64,000 nt of DNA, taken from contig NC_079880.1 in the NCBI RefSeq assembly GCF_029227915.1, positions 15,454,001 to 15,518,000 of the forward strand, read 5' to 3'. The number at the start of each line of letters is the position of its first letter. Within the stretch, counting starts at the first letter, position 1. The notes beneath the pieces were generated by a model. That model did no database searches, had not been told where the DNA came from, and saw nothing but the letters and a program-made list of their open reading frames with translations. Shown piece by piece: positions 1 through 9,743 of this stretch. A program made the position numbers and the translations under genes. This DNA is from Hydractinia symbiolongicarpus (lineage: Eukaryota > Cnidaria > Hydrozoa > Anthoathecata > Hydractiniidae).

Positions 1-1
1 G

Positions 2-577
2 ATCTTCCAGTGCGACAACGGTAGTGAGTTTAAGTCAGACGTAACGAAGCTGTTAGAAGCAAAAGACGTCGAGATTAAGCGTGCAACCACCAACCATCAT
101 CATACGTTCACAGCTTTTGTCGAGAGCTACAACAAGGTGCTTGCTGAGAGACTTTTCAAACCTCAGGACGCGCAAGAGTTGGTCTCTGAAGAGACTAGTA
201 CCACATGGGTAAAACATCTGTACACCATCGTCAAAAGTATGAACAATACCAAGACTGCCATGATCGGCATGAAACCCAACAAGGCAATCAAGCTAGATGA
301 AGTTACGAAAGGCGAAGAATATCCCGAGAAAAAGCCGTTACCTGAGGACGGTCTTTACTTGTACCTGCTGCAGCCTGGGGAAGAGCATGGCGATGCGAGA
401 AGACGTGCAACGGACGCTTGGTGGAGCAAAAAGACGTATAGACTCGATCGTATCGTGACTGGTACACGTCTCCTGTACTATTTGGCAGATGGGCCTGATC
501 GAAGCTTTGTGGCAGAGGAGTTGATGCTGGTGCCGGAAGATTTTGAAGTACCTCCGGAGCATGTAAAAGAATGGTAA
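2..577 (+). CDS. Retroviral-like (rve) integrase, C-terminal part, Polinton copy A
   Basis: The reading frame is open from the first bases of the window, so the N-terminus lies upstream. Visible are the second catalytic Asp in QCDNGSEF and a Glu in AFVESYNK at the position of the third catalytic residue of the D,D-E core. A basic tail follows with a chromodomain/SH3-like segment (KTYRLDRIVTG to FVAEELMLVP) typical of Polinton integrases. Such enzymes insert the linear element and leave 6-bp duplications. A second copy at 59977-60980 matches along its length. The visible part has no stop or frameshift. The 3' end faces the next gene convergently across a short spacer. Confidence 0.85.
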   Translation: MFQCDNGSEFKSDVTKLLEAKDVEIKRATTNHHHTFTAFVESYNKVLAERLFKPQDAQELVSEETSTTWVKHLYTIVKSMNNTKTAMIGMKPNKAIKLDEVTKGEEYPEKKPLPEDGLYLYLLQPGEEHGDARRRATDAWWSKKTYRLDRIVTGTRLLYYLADGPDRSFVAEELMLVPEDFEVPPEHVKEW

Positions 578-590
578 ATTTCACGAGCCA

Positions 591-1127
591 TTAGTTCCCC
601 GCCACGGGGGATTTGCTCAGTTGGCACTTGTGGTAGTTAACGTGTACCTGTGGTTCACGGTAATACCTACCGAGCAACGTCCCTTTAATCATCGTCGGAG
701 TCATCGCTGGAGTCAATCGGATGAAGGCGGGTATAATAATCAGGATGTAGGGTATAGAATGGATAGCCATAGACGATTCCTTGATAACATTTGGCTCGCT
801 ATCAAGATCTTTGATATCAACTAGGCGCCTATCCTCGATTTGAATGTTGAGTATGTCGCCAATTTTCTTTAGGTCTGCTAGATCCGAGAGCCTTAAGTCC
901 TTATCCTTGATAATCTCGTAGCAGAGCATGCCCCACTTGTTCACCTCAGCGGAAACAATATGCAAATCCCGGTCCTCAATATCAACCTGGAGATCTTCAT
1001 CTATATATTCCGTCGGGATTGTCGCCCAGGGTTTTTCGCCCGAGGCTACTCTGTCTAAAAGCTCGTCATCATCCGGATATACAAACCCCTCGTAGTATGG
1101 TCCATTTCTAAATCTAAAATTTTCCAA
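591..1127 (-). CDS. Hypothetical acidic protein, Polinton copy A
   Basis: Uninterrupted 178-residue frame starting MENFRFRNGPYY. I do not recognise the family. The N-terminal 110 residues are acidic and alternate D/E-rich stretches (IDEDLQVDIEDRDLH, IQIEDRRLVDIKDLD). A hydrophobic stretch near residues 125-140 (IHSIPYILIIIPAFI) could be a membrane segment. The last 30 or so residues run through the conserved intergenic hairpin at 637-663, so the native C-terminus may end earlier and the present one may be read-through into spacer. It is convergent with the integrase and lies downstream of the BRO gene on the same strand. No counterpart was found in copy B. Confidence 0.5.
   Translation of the reverse strand: MENFRFRNGPYYEGFVYPDDDELLDRVASGEKPWATIPTEYIDEDLQVDIEDRDLHIVSAEVNKWGMLCYEIIKDKDLRLSDLADLKKIGDILNIQIEDRRLVDIKDLDSEPNVIKESSMAIHSIPYILIIIPAFIRLTPAMTPTMIKGTLLGRYYREPQVHVNYHKCQLSKSPVAGN
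637..663. terminator. 27-nt hairpin between convergent gene 3' ends
   Basis: Nine-base arms around a nine-base loop (TTAACGTGT / TCACGGTAA, 7 of 9 paired). It sits just after the integrase stop, facing the minus-strand gene. The flanks (TAGTTA before, AATAC and CTACC after) match those of the hairpins at 2270, 61038 and 61917. The loop is close to the reverse complement of the loop in those copies. Its position at 3' ends suggests a terminator or polyadenylation hairpin; that role is inferred. Confidence 0.5.
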
Positions 1128-1343
1128 ACACTATGAACAATAACCGGCAGTAGATCCTGCCTTCATGCAGCATCTCAGCACAGGTACCGTCACATCGTAA
1201 GACTTTGTAAATTGCTGACTCTGTACGTACTTTTGCATTTTTCTTTGACATTTATCTTTTAACATACAGCCGAAGTGGTCAAGCAGCGTCTATCAGGTTT
1301 TTTTGGTTTTTTTTGTAATCTATCAGGGTTACAAAAAAAAATC

Positions 1344-2201
1344 CTAGATCTCGGCAAGCTCCATCAATCTCTGATGTGTATAATTACGACCTATTCGAAA
1401 GTGCCTTGGACGTTCGGGATTTACTTCGATGCATCCACGCTCTCGGAGCCAGTTGTAATGTACAATGGCATTTGGAGTTTCTGCAAGAACGACGATTTGA
1501 CCGTTGGGGTGATCTGTTAACTTGTTGCGAATCTTTTGCGCTACATAGCCTTGTTGCCCACATATAGCGACATACGGATATTCAACATCGTTATTCTTTT
1601 GTATTATAACCATCCCGTTATCCTTTCTGGGGTCTTCAAGGTGAGGAACGGCTCGATGTCGTAGCTCTGTGATTTCTTGCGCCTGTACTCGTATCATGTG
1701 ATCTAAGTCGTCAACATCTTCCTCTAGGGTAAAAATTTGACGATCTTTGTCTTCAAGATCTTCGTCAAGGAGCGCCAGCGCCGCTTGATTTTCTTCAAGG
1801 CCATCTTCAAGGAGCGCCAAGCCCTGGCGCTGCTCTTCGATGGTTGCAGCAAGCCTTCGCATTTCCTTGGGCAGCACTTCCTCTACAACCCATTCCAAAA
1901 AGGGTTCTGCCTTAGGTCTGCCACACCTCAAAAGGAAGCAATAAAGGCCTGGCTCTGTCAGCAAAACTGTGTTTGGCTGGGTGTGGACAGATCTGTCCAC
2001 ACCTTGGAGGTCAGAAATAACGTCACCTTTCCGTATTTTGTACTTGTTGGGAACAAGTCTCTGAAGGGCTTTTACTCCCGCCCCCCGCTTATAGCCCGCG
2101 GCTCTCCAAACATCAGAGGCTACGATGCATTGACCTTTATCCTGAACAAAGAATGATCGGACTTGCTTTCCTTCAAAGTAATCAACCGTTACAAGAGACA
2201 T
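1344..2201 (-). CDS. BRO-family protein (Bro-N, coiled coil, unassigned C-terminal domain)
   Basis: Intact 285-residue frame starting MSLVTVDYFEG. Residues 1-115 match the Bro-N fold: ASDVWRAAGYKRGAG near the N-terminus, then a segment with LTEPGLYCFLLR, then a PFLEWVVEEVLP helix. Residues 118-175 form an acidic coiled coil (EENQAALALLDEDLEDKDRQ). The C-terminal 95 residues (YPYVAICGQQGYVAQKIRNK onward) differ from the DUF3627-like end of the B and family-2 proteins. BRO proteins of large DNA viruses bind nucleic acid; the role here is unknown. A 24-bp perfect palindrome lies inside the gene at 1980-2003. The start follows AGCAAAATG and matches the start of the B copy (MS-LV-V). Confidence 0.8.
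   Translation of the reverse strand: MSLVTVDYFEGKQVRSFFVQDKGQCIVASDVWRAAGYKRGAGVKALQRLVPNKYKIRKGDVISDLQGVDRSVHTQPNTVLLTEPGLYCFLLRCGRPKAEPFLEWVVEEVLPKEMRRLAATIEEQRQGLALLEDGLEENQAALALLDEDLEDKDRQIFTLEEDVDDLDHMIRVQAQEITELRHRAVPHLEDPRKDNGMVIIQKNNDVEYPYVAICGQQGYVAQKIRNKLTDHPNGQIVVLAETPNAIVHYNWLRERGCIEVNPERPRHFRIGRNYTHQRLMELAEI
1980..2003. repeat. 24-bp perfect palindrome inside the BRO gene
   Basis: GGTGTGGACAGA followed directly by its reverse complement, with no loop. It encodes the GVDRSVHT stretch in the variable linker just before the LTEPGLY motif of Bro-N, so it keeps the frame open. Confidence 0.7.
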
Positions 2202-2269
2202 TTTGCTTGTGAGTTTTTGGAATTCCAGGGATCATGTTGCATGGACGGTGCTCTTTGAAACGTGCTAGT

Positions 2270-2296
2270 TAATGTGAGCCATAGGTTTACATTAAT
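2270..2296. terminator. 27-nt hairpin upstream of BRO and downstream of the ATPase
   Basis: Arms TTAATGTGA / TTACATTAA around loop GCCATAGGT: eight Watson-Crick pairs plus one G-T. It lies in the roughly 350-bp spacer between the BRO start (2201) and the ATPase stop (2553), that is 3' of the minus-strand ATPase. Relative to the copy-B hairpins the fifth pair has changed from G-C to T-A. The following bases (TACTTACCTCGTCC, then CAGGGCACC) are also shared with B at 61945-61970. Confidence 0.55.
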
Positions 2297-2552
2297 ACTT
2301 ACCTCGTCCCCAGGGCACCATCTAATGGGACGAAGCCGTCGTGGTATCTATAAGTGCTCGCAGTCTACCTCAAATATCGGGGTCTCTTGTATTCCTTTCC
2401 ATCCACTTGAGTCCCTCGAGAGAGATGAAGATATCGTGGGGATTGCCGTTGTTATTTCTGAGCTGGTTGCGGGTTTTTTTAAAACGGGCTGGAAGGGATC
2501 AGAAAAGACGATTTATCTCCATATTTTTCATCTTGTAGTTTTTGGAATAATT

Positions 2553-3153
2553 TCAACAATCTTGCTTGGGACAGAAAATTTTCCAAGTCCTGGGGTGCTC
2601 AAGTCTGATCCAAAGGCAAGCATGCTTTGACTTTTTCAGCTGAGCCTTGATGTTTTCCCAGTCGCTGATCATATTGGTTTCCTCGTCGACGAGTTTCATG
2701 TCTGATCGTTCGTGGGGGTACCACATAAACAACTGCTTTTTTTGCCTTCAAAGGTTCTTCGGGATAGCTTTGAGTGAGTAGCCAGAGACTGTGTTTGCGA
2801 TGTCTACCACTGATGGCAAGCTCAAGCAAGGGCTGTCGCTTTTTGTCGAGATTCTTATCGGTTATCATATCGTCAACGATAAACAACGTCTCTTCACCCG
2901 CCAGCAATGACGACAGTTCTTGGATCCATTCGAACAGCTGCTCGTTGGGCTCCACCAGAAACACGTAATCATCCCTCCATAGCGAGGACCTCTCTTGATA
3001 GGTTTTGTTCCAGCGGATTGTAGGGCAGAGAATGACAATGTTGTCGAAATGCTGCCTGTACTCGTTCTCAATCAAATTCAGGACAAGCTGCGTCTTGCCA
3101 CAGCTTGTCGGTCCAGTAAAGATTGCTGTATGCGGGTCTTTGACAATGTCCAT
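2553..3153 (-). pseudogene. Polinton packaging ATPase (A32/FtsK type), copy A, C-terminal frameshift
   Basis: The first 130 residues carry Walker A (FTGPTSCGKTQ, residues 13-23) and Walker B (ETLFIVDDM), followed by a sensor-like LLTQSY. This is the layout of the genome-packaging ATPase of Polintons and large DNA viruses. The start frame reads on to a stop at 2599, but after the KAKK codons (T7 run on the plus strand, 2737-2743) the conserved sequence (WYPHERSDMKLVDEE to HPRTWKIF) continues in another frame to 2553. The copies at 23094-23698 and 61993-62584 are broken at the same place. The start ATG follows AGAATAAAA. Confidence 0.8.
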
Positions 3154-3183
3154 TTTTATTCTGAGGGTATTCTTTGTGTTTGC

Positions 3184-3474
3184 CTAGTGGCAGACATAAA
3201 CCTTGTAGACTAACTTAGGCTTTGGTACGATAGATGCCGGAATCCACCCCTTTGCTACCACAAATTCCCGCGAGCCTCGATCCGCTGAAAAGTAAGCAAA
3301 CATCTTCAGCACGTCGCTGGTATCCATATCCTGACCCTCCTGCGAAGTACTTTTGCCCAAGTTCTTCTGTAGGTCAGCCTTGTTCTTGCGATTCCATTCA
3401 GCAAGTCTCTTGCCAGCAGCAACACGACCCTCATTTTTCTTGGTTATGACTTGGTTAGATTGCTCCTCACTCAT
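3184..3474 (-). CDS. Small basic protein with GKRLAEWNRKNK motif
   Basis: 96-residue frame starting MSEEQSNQ. Residues 17-45 (GRVAAGKRLAEWNRKNKAD) match the family-2 protein at 24839-25158 (ASAGKRPTEWNRKNKASLQ), which sits at the same position relative to the ATPase cluster. In family 2 this motif is followed by a membrane segment; here the C-terminal half (VVAKGWIPASIVPKPKLVYK) differs, so it may be frameshifted or recombined. The basic Arg/Lys/Asn-rich segment suggests nucleic-acid or capsid contact; the function is not known. Confidence 0.6.
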   Translation of the reverse strand: MSEEQSNQVITKKNEGRVAAGKRLAEWNRKNKADLQKNLGKSTSQEGQDMDTSDVLKMFAYFSADRGSREFVVAKGWIPASIVPKPKLVYKVYVCH

Positions 3475-3566
3475 TTTTTTAATTGGAAAAATAGTAGTTT
3501 TAAACGACCGAAGGCACGTTTGGGCTAAATATCTGACTGCTTCCCATTTCTTTTACATCATGACGG

Positions 3567-3869
3567 CTAGATCTTGATCATACATCTGGAGGCCTTCAAA
3601 CCGTTTCTGCCAGCGTATCTTCTCGCGTTCTTATACGAGGTCCTCACTAAATTACACGCCTGTGGTGGAAAGCGATCAGCTTCTGGTGTTAGGATTACCC
3701 AACCGCGTGAGCAGGAGTCACCGTAAATGCTGCACCAAGCTGTGTACCGTGCTCTTGTTTTACCCATTTTCCCCTTGCTTATACGATCAATAATTTCACG
3801 ATTGCTCATATGAAACTTCGAAAGACTGTTTCCCATCTTTTTCTTGCTGTTCGTCTTCTCGCTTTTCAT
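3567..3869 (-). CDS. Conserved small Polinton protein with ADRFPPQAC motif
   Basis: 100-residue frame. The segment from ARYTAWCSIYG to the C-terminus is conserved in copy B at 63331-63525 (RYT-W, ILTP-ADRFPPQAC-LV-T, NA--YAGR). The first 45 residues are Lys/Ser-rich and overlap the end of the next gene (3796-4428) in another frame. The real start is therefore uncertain, and the two frames could be one gene broken by a frameshift. I do not recognise the fold. Confidence 0.55.
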   Translation of the reverse strand: MKSEKTNSKKKMGNSLSKFHMSNREIIDRISKGKMGKTRARYTAWCSIYGDSCSRGWVILTPEADRFPPQACNLVRTSYKNARRYAGRNGLKASRCMIKI

Positions 3870-4428
3870 CTGTCTTGGACTTCACGGAGAGCTGAGTGTG
3901 ATTAATAGTATGAGCAGCAATCAATAGTGGCGCTAGATATTTTCCAAAGGCAGAGTACACAAGGATCCCCAAATCTGTCATGGAGTCTTTAATGATGGGG
4001 TCCTCTTCGATGTCTTTTCTAAGTCCTTCGACAGAGTCGATTTTGACGTAATTTCCCACAGCGTTAGCGTACAGGTTGATAGCATGCGTAGAGAGTGCTT
4101 TGGCGGTTTTTTCTCCCTTATCCTGGAGCTCTCGTTGAACATAGTCGGCGTACGCTTTTTCGATCGCCTCCTCAGGAGCTTTGTCGACAAATCCTTCGGT
4201 ACATTTTTTGGGTAAGAGATGCGATTTCCCTTGCCTTATCGCATCCTTCAAGGCCTGGCGACTGTCCGCCGGTTTTTCTTTGGCTTGAAAGGCTTCTGCT
4301 GGTGTGTCATCAAATATAGCTGTAATCTCACTCATCTTCATTAGAAGCCTTCTATAATGCAAAAAGTAGAGCACGATCAAGACGTACGGAAAAATTATTG
4401 CTATAGTGAGGGCTATGTCGTTCAGCAT
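3796..4428 (-). CDS. Conserved Polinton protein with N-terminal membrane anchor
   Basis: 210 residues. Residues 5-28 (IALTIAIIFPYVLIVLYFL) form a clear transmembrane segment. A soluble region follows with conserved EEAIEKAYADYVQRE, GEKTAKALS, and GLRKDIEEDPIIKDSM, then a second hydrophobic stretch (LVYSAFGKYLAPLLIAA) and an acidic tail. Copy B (63549-63785) retains the middle block but has lost the anchor and the end. It may be a virion membrane or minor structural protein; that is inferred from the position among capsid-type genes. The start is preceded by AATAAAAC. Confidence 0.65.
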   Translation of the reverse strand: MLNDIALTIAIIFPYVLIVLYFLHYRRLLMKMSEITAIFDDTPAEAFQAKEKPADSRQALKDAIRQGKSHLLPKKCTEGFVDKAPEEAIEKAYADYVQRELQDKGEKTAKALSTHAINLYANAVGNYVKIDSVEGLRKDIEEDPIIKDSMTDLGILVYSAFGKYLAPLLIAAHTINHTQLSVKSKTDEKREDEQQEKDGKQSFEVSYEQS

Positions 4429-5147
4429 GTTTTATTTTTCAAAACAAAACCCTCGCAAGGGAACCCTTTGGGTTTTTGTTGTTTTTGTTTTTGTTTGAAC
4501 CCAGAGGGTTTTTGATTCTGTGAGTATACCACTCAGAGCCTTTGGTTCACCATGTCCAAGGTGTTTTTCAGTGCTGTCCTGCTTTGCAGGCTTAGCGTAC
4601 TTGCTCTTTATACCCTATACAGAATGTCGTGCTTGTACTACGCATTAACGAAACCCACCTTTTTAAGTGAGCACTTTCAGAGGCCGTTCCTTGCACTGAC
4701 ATTTAACCGGCATTTTGGCGCATTTTTTCCCGACTGGCACAATTTTTCCCGTCGTGGCACATTGTGTGGGAGAAACCGGGGCGAGACGGCCGCTTCCAGC
4801 TAGGACGTGCTCTCGCCCGCGCACCCCTAACCTTCCGCCAGGATCTAAACCGGCTCCCACAATTTTACTATAATTCAAGCTTTGTATATAAGCTATTCAG
4901 CATCACCTTGAGTACTACCTGTGTGAAAATTCACGCATCACCGGTTAGCTCGTTTGCGCATCATGCAGAAAACCTCTTAATTATTCAGAAATGTGTTTAT
5001 CATTTTTGAATGGATGAGGAAAATGAGCTTTATCTTGTTGCTACCGCCTCATACTGAAGAGGAGTGACTCGAAGCTGTCTGAAAATTTAAAAACACAAAT
5101 ATTTTTCAACGCGACTTACAAGTCCAAATTTGATCAACCACGCCAGG
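4429..5147. other. 700-bp gene-free region shared by copies A and B, with TATA motif
   Basis: No credible gene. 4441-4530 carries nested short inverted repeats (AAAACCC/GGGTTTT types) with T/G-rich runs, also present in B at 63795-63875. 4621-4890 matches B 63880-64000 (TGTCGTGCTTGTACTACGC, GAGCACTTTCAGAGGCCG, ACATTTAACCGGC) with internal deletions in B. A TATATAAG box lies at about 4886. It may be a regulatory region of the element. Confidence 0.45.
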
Positions 5148-5627
5148 CTACATTCTACTCGGAGATATATCGACGGCCTTTCGTTTGGTTATCCGCGATC
5201 CACATAGCCTTGCTAATTGCACCTCCTCGCTGGGGTATTCTCCGTTCTCTCTGTATTTTAGTGGCACCTTGTGATCAAACTGCCACTGCCCTCGGTTTCC
5301 CCAGCACATCCCGTCCTTGAATTGATCCTGGATATGACCGATAAATGTGCAAATACCGCACCCCAGGTACTCCGTAGAGGCTATTTCGGTATCATGCCTT
5401 AGAGCCTTGTTAATTCTATTTAGAATGAGGTTATGCTGATAAGCAGGGTGATCGCATATGGAGCATCCGTGTCTATGTTTTTTATGCGGGCATTTGCTAC
5501 GTTCCCGCCACGCCTTGAGGGTATCGCGGCATCTGTTGCACCATTTCATTCGCTGGCCTTTGTTTTGGATTTTGAAGTTGTCGAGGGATTGGGGTTGTTT
5601 GCATATTGTACATAGCCTAAACTCCAT
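5148..5627 (-). CDS. HNH-like nuclease with N-terminal zinc knuckles
   Basis: 159 residues. The N-terminus has paired Cys motifs (CTICKQ, CNRC, then CPH and CSIC) forming one or two zinc-binding modules. The C-terminal part has EYLGCGICTFIGHIQ, a GQWQFDHKVPL core and LKYRENG, the pattern of the small HNH-type nucleases found in viruses and mobile elements. A second copy of this domain is at 59240-59545. The last residues (GSRITKRK) differ from B; the conserved end (WI-DNQTKGRRYIS) is present in another frame, so the C-terminus is frameshifted with a small deletion. It lies directly downstream of polB. Catalysis is not proven. Confidence 0.65.
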   Translation of the reverse strand: MEFRLCTICKQPQSLDNFKIQNKGQRMKWCNRCRDTLKAWRERSKCPHKKHRHGCSICDHPAYQHNLILNRINKALRHDTEIASTEYLGCGICTFIGHIQDQFKDGMCWGNRGQWQFDHKVPLKYRENGEYPSEEVQLARLCGSRITKRKAVDISPSRM

Positions 5628-5686
5628 TTTTTGTTGCTTTTGTGAAGTAGCACTTCACAAAAATCCGGACAGGGAAACCTCACTAT

Positions 5687-6315
5687 TCACAACTCTAGCG
5701 GTACTGTGTGGATGCCATCCTCGAGTACCTTCCGCTTATCATAAAACGCCGAGAGGCCCAGCTTGTTTTGTTCGTACGTAACCATCCCTTGTTTGTGCAC
5801 CCGGAAACCTACGTTTTTGGCCATGTCAATAGAGCCATTCAACGCGTTCTTATACCTCTCCCATGTCATAGCGTTCCGCTTCTTTGACATACCCTTACAG
5901 GAGAATTTTGTGCCCTCTTTACCTTCGATGAAATAACACTTGATTGAGTCAGCAATCATCCTAAACCCGATAAATTCCGGTTTGAATATCCCTCCTGTTC
6001 GACTTGAGTACTTATCAGTGACGAGCCAGTTTTTCACGTCTTTGTCGTACTCGTCAAGCAGTTCAGGGCGAACGACATCTCGTAACTCTTCTCCAGAGAT
6101 GGCAAAATACGCGCTATCCGTATCCATATACACGTACTCAAAGTCTCGACGATCCACGTACTTGTCGATGAAATCGTAAAAAAACTCAAGCATGCGCAAT
6201 TTGGCCAGCTGGTACACCGCAATGCCGCACTGGTACGCTCTGTCGATATGCACCTTTTTATTTCCTTCTCTGATCTCGTAAGCATCACCTATCTCTTCAA
6301 GATCTTCAAGGTGTC
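5687..6315 (-). pseudogene. DNA polymerase B, C-terminal part (copy A, beyond the LINE insertion)
   Basis: This continues the polymerase read from 11780 down to 8948. It starts with HLEDLEEIGDAYEIREG and contains palm motif C in YVYMDTDSAYF, then a thumb region ending EDGIHTVPLEL at a natural stop. The upstream junction with the LINE is at about 6310-6316. Nothing inside the fragment is broken, so the disruption is the insertion itself. AAGGT occurs on both sides of the LINE and could be a short target duplication. Confidence 0.8.
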
Positions 6316-6356
6316 ACAAATCATTACAAAATCCATCATGTGTCGATCACATATGG

Positions 6357-8588
6357 GTGTCTGATTCTAAACGATTCCACTACACCAGCATTTTGGAAAA
6401 CGACCTTTCTGATTATCACGATATAGTTGTAACTTTCTTAAATGTGGAAATACCAAAGAAAGATCCTAAAATTATAAATTATCGTTGTTACAGACTTTTT
6501 AATGACGAACATTTTAAACATGACCTTGAGTCACTTATTGCATCAAACAATGACTTAAATTACAACGACTTTGACGAACAATTCAGTCAGTTGGTCAGCA
6601 AACACGCCCCTATAAAATACAAAGTTGTTAGAAATAATAACTCTCCATTTATAACAAAAGCAGTACGAAAGGAGATAATGATTCGATCGAGATTTAAAAA
6701 TATCTACAATAAGCACCCTTCTATTAAAAACTGGGAAAACTTCAAAAGGCAAAGAAACAAATGTGTCACTGTTTGTAGAGACGCGAAAAGAATTTATTAC
6801 ACATCACTAAATATGAACAACATTTTTGATAACAAAAAGTTCTGGAAAACTGTAAAGCCGATATTTTCCAACAAATGTGTAAAAGATACAGTCCAAGTAA
6901 TAGTTGAAAATGATCAAATAATTCGTGAAAAAGAACATATAGCAAATATAATAAATGATCATTTTGTTAATGTCACGAATACTTTGAATATTGATGGAAT
7001 TCCGCACGAAAACTATAACGATATTAAAAACGATATTGAAAACGTCATCAAGAATTACGAACAGCATCCAAGTATAATATGGATAAAGAAACATGTTACC
7101 ACTACCAACAAAATGAGCTTCAAATCAATTGAAATTGACATCATGAAAAAGTATATTGGTAACCTAAAAGAAAACAAATCTGGTCTTAAAGGAGCAATTC
7201 CACCATGTTTCCTCAAATATTACGTCGATGTATACGGAGAACATATCAACAAGCTGTTTGAGAAATCTATTGTCGATGAAGTTTTCCCTGGAGCAATGAA
7301 ATTGGCTGATATTTGTTGTATTATGTTTGATCAGATTTATGAATTTATTGATAGTAAATTATCACCTCTTTTGTCAGGTTTTCGTAAGGGTTTTAGCAGC
7401 CAGCATGTTTTGCTTCACATGATAGAATCGTGGCGAAAAGATCTTGATAAAGGAAATGCTGTAGGGGCGCTATTGATGGATTTGAGTAAAGCATTTGATT
7501 GTGTGGATCATAATCTGTTAATAGCGAAACTACATGCATATGGTTTCTCAAAAAGTGCTATAGGTCTTTTAAGGAGTTATCTCACCAATCGGTTCCAAAG
7601 AGTCGGAATTGATGGCTATTTCAGCTTGTGGAAAGAAATTATTAGTGGTGTTCCACAAGGTTCCATTCTGGGTCCACTTTTATTCAATATTTATATAAAT
7701 TATTTAATGTTTATTTTTAATGATAGAGCTGATGTTAAAATTTGTAATTACGCAGATGACAATACACTTTATACATATGGAAAACAATTTGAGGAGATAA
7801 AGTGATGTTTAGAAAGTGCTTTTTCAACTGTTAGCACATGGTTTTCCAATAATGGGCTTCAGTTAAATTCTGAGAAGTGCAAACTGCTCATTCTGGGAAA
7901 ATCAAAAAACAAAAACTTTGTTACTTTAAATTTGAAAAATAATATATTACAAGAGTCTCCATACGTAAATTTGTTGGGTATAATTCTGGACAATCATCTT
8001 TCTTTCCGGCAACATGTTCTTCCATTATGTAAGAAAGCTAATGCCAAGATCAATGCCCTAAAACGTATATCACCATATATGTCTAATTATAAGCGAAATG
8101 TTATTGCTAATTTATTTATTTCTAGCATATTTAATTACTGCCCTCTTATATGGGGATTTTCAAGTAGAGATCTACTACATAAAGTTAATAGCATTCATAG
8201 TAGAGCAAATAGACTTTTATGCGACAGAATTGAAAATGAATGCAGAATCAGTATTCATGAAAAGTTCTGCCGAAAATTGTTAAAGGAGGTTTTTAAAACA
8301 AAAATGAAACAGAATCCATCCTACATGAATGAAGTTTTTGCATTCAAAAACACAGCATATAGTTTCCGTGCATCAAGTTCTCTTGAAAGGTGCAGAACTC
8401 GCACCACAAAGCATGGTCTATTAAGCGTATCTTATATTGCGTCTAAATTATGGGAGAAGCTTCCAAACTCTGCCCGAAATGCCCCTTCGTTGTCTTTATT
8501 CCATCACGGGCTAAACACCATTCCGTTTATTCAGTGCAGTTGTCGTCTCTGTGCCACATATATTTGTAACGTAGGATATACGAATTAG
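6357..8588 (+). pseudogene. LINE ORF2 reverse transcriptase fragment
   Basis: Contains the RT motifs MDLSKAFDCVDHNLL, GVPQGSILGPLLFN and YADDNTL, followed by the long C-terminal region with a terminal LCATYIC cysteine cluster. One in-frame TGA at 7803 separates the two halves, otherwise collinear in the same frame. About 50 residues of the fingers region appear deleted between KLADI and MFDQIYEF. The closest relatives in this window are the LINEs at 29054-31337 and 38580-40865. Confidence 0.85.
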
Positions 8589-8747
8589 CTTCTTATTATT
8601 ATAATATAAATCTCCTATTTTTTTAGAAACTTTATTTTAGGACAGTCGATTTTAATTAGCCCAAGGCTAACAATTTTTTTTTTTTTTTTTTTTTTAATTA
8701 ATGTATTTAGCATGTTTTATTGCATATTGTATATCGACTTTAAAGAA

Positions 8748-8751
8748 AGAA

Positions 8752-8786
<35 letters not shown>

Positions 8787-8799
8787 ATTAATAAATTAA

Positions 8800-8858
<59 letters not shown>

Positions 8859-8859
8859 G

Positions 8860-8946
<87 letters not shown>

Positions 8947-8947
8947 A
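8748..8947. repeat. (AATA)n tail of the LINE
   Basis: About 50 AATA units with two AATT variants near the start. It forms the LINE 3' tail and abuts polB sequence at about 8948. On the minus strand it translates as an artefactual LFIY repeat continuous with the polymerase frame. Confidence 0.9.
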
Positions 8948-9743
8948 GGTATGGCGATCTCATCGCTGTATCCACCTTCTTTTCATCTCTCGTAAAGGTG
9001 GTGTTCGCGTGCCTCGCTTGGTCCTCGATCATTTTTCCATAGAACGAGTTCCCTTTCAGCTTGGCCGTATCTCCAGCCAGACGCTTGTCAGGATCCTTAT
9101 CGGCTTGTCGTCGTGCATCCGCAATTTCTTCCGGAAACCACAAAAACGGTTTACCTCGCTTATATTTGATAAATTGGTGAAACGCTGTCACCTTCAAGCC
9201 ATGGTCAAGGTACCACTCGAGCAAGGTTGTGAACAGCAAGATCTTTTCAGCTTTCATCAACCCTAGGAGCTTACGTGTACCTGGAACACGTTTGCGCCCT
9301 GTTGCTTTTAGGTACTCGTGCATGTGCTCAGGGATTTGATCGTCGGGTATCTCCTTGACCACAAATAGCGGAGCCATCTCGCTGAATTTGTCATATAGTT
9401 CCAGAGGAACTTCGATGTCGACCTGCGCAAAACCAAAGAGGGATCCATTTTGCACACCTTCTATCAACAGTCTGATGTTGTGCTCAGCCGTGGGTGGGTT
9501 GCTCTTGATCAGCTTCTCCTTCCCACAAGGAAAGTAGTTCATCAACGTACTCGGGTACAGTAGGTTCGCGTCAAGCGCAAGAACAGTTTTGCACTTCCGT
9601 GGCTCCTGGTAGATATGGGATCTGATAGCCGTCACGTCTCTCTCGTGGTACCTACAGAACACGATGGCGGGCCCTCCCACCATCCCCGTCTGCAAGAGCT
9701 CGTAGGCCTCATTCTTTGTGCACTCAGTGCAAGCTTTTTGCAC
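8948..9743 (-). pseudogene. DNA polymerase B, middle part: palm motifs A and B (copy A)
   Basis: In the same frame as the N-terminal part and separated from it by a single TAG at 9744-9746. It carries palm motif A (LALDANLLYPSTL), two Cys pairs in the preceding linker (ACTECTKNEAYELL), and motif B (KLKGNSFYGKMIED). It breaks off in the LINE tail after DEKKVDTAMRS and resumes at 6315. The architecture is that of the protein-primed PolB of Polintons. Confidence 0.8.

Larger units (their letters stand above)
6316..8947 (+). mobile_element. CR1/L2-like LINE, 5'-truncated, inserted in polB
   Basis: The element lies antisense to polB. It keeps the C-terminal two thirds of ORF2, a T-rich stretch at 8672-8695 and an (AATA)n tail of about 200 bp. 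There is no endonuclease domain upstream of the reverse transcriptase, so it is 5'-truncated. The polymerase reads correctly on both sides, which puts this insertion later than the polymerase. Confidence 0.85.

Noticed and set aside
2735-2745. Programmed -1 frameshift at A AAA AAG in the copy-A ATPase
   Set aside because: A -1 slip leads into a frame ending at once; the conserved tail is in the +1 frame, and the other two copies lack the heptamer.
8796-8947. LFIY repeat at the end of the polymerase middle part
   Set aside because: It is the (AATA)n tail of the inserted LINE read on the opposite strand, not polymerase sequence.
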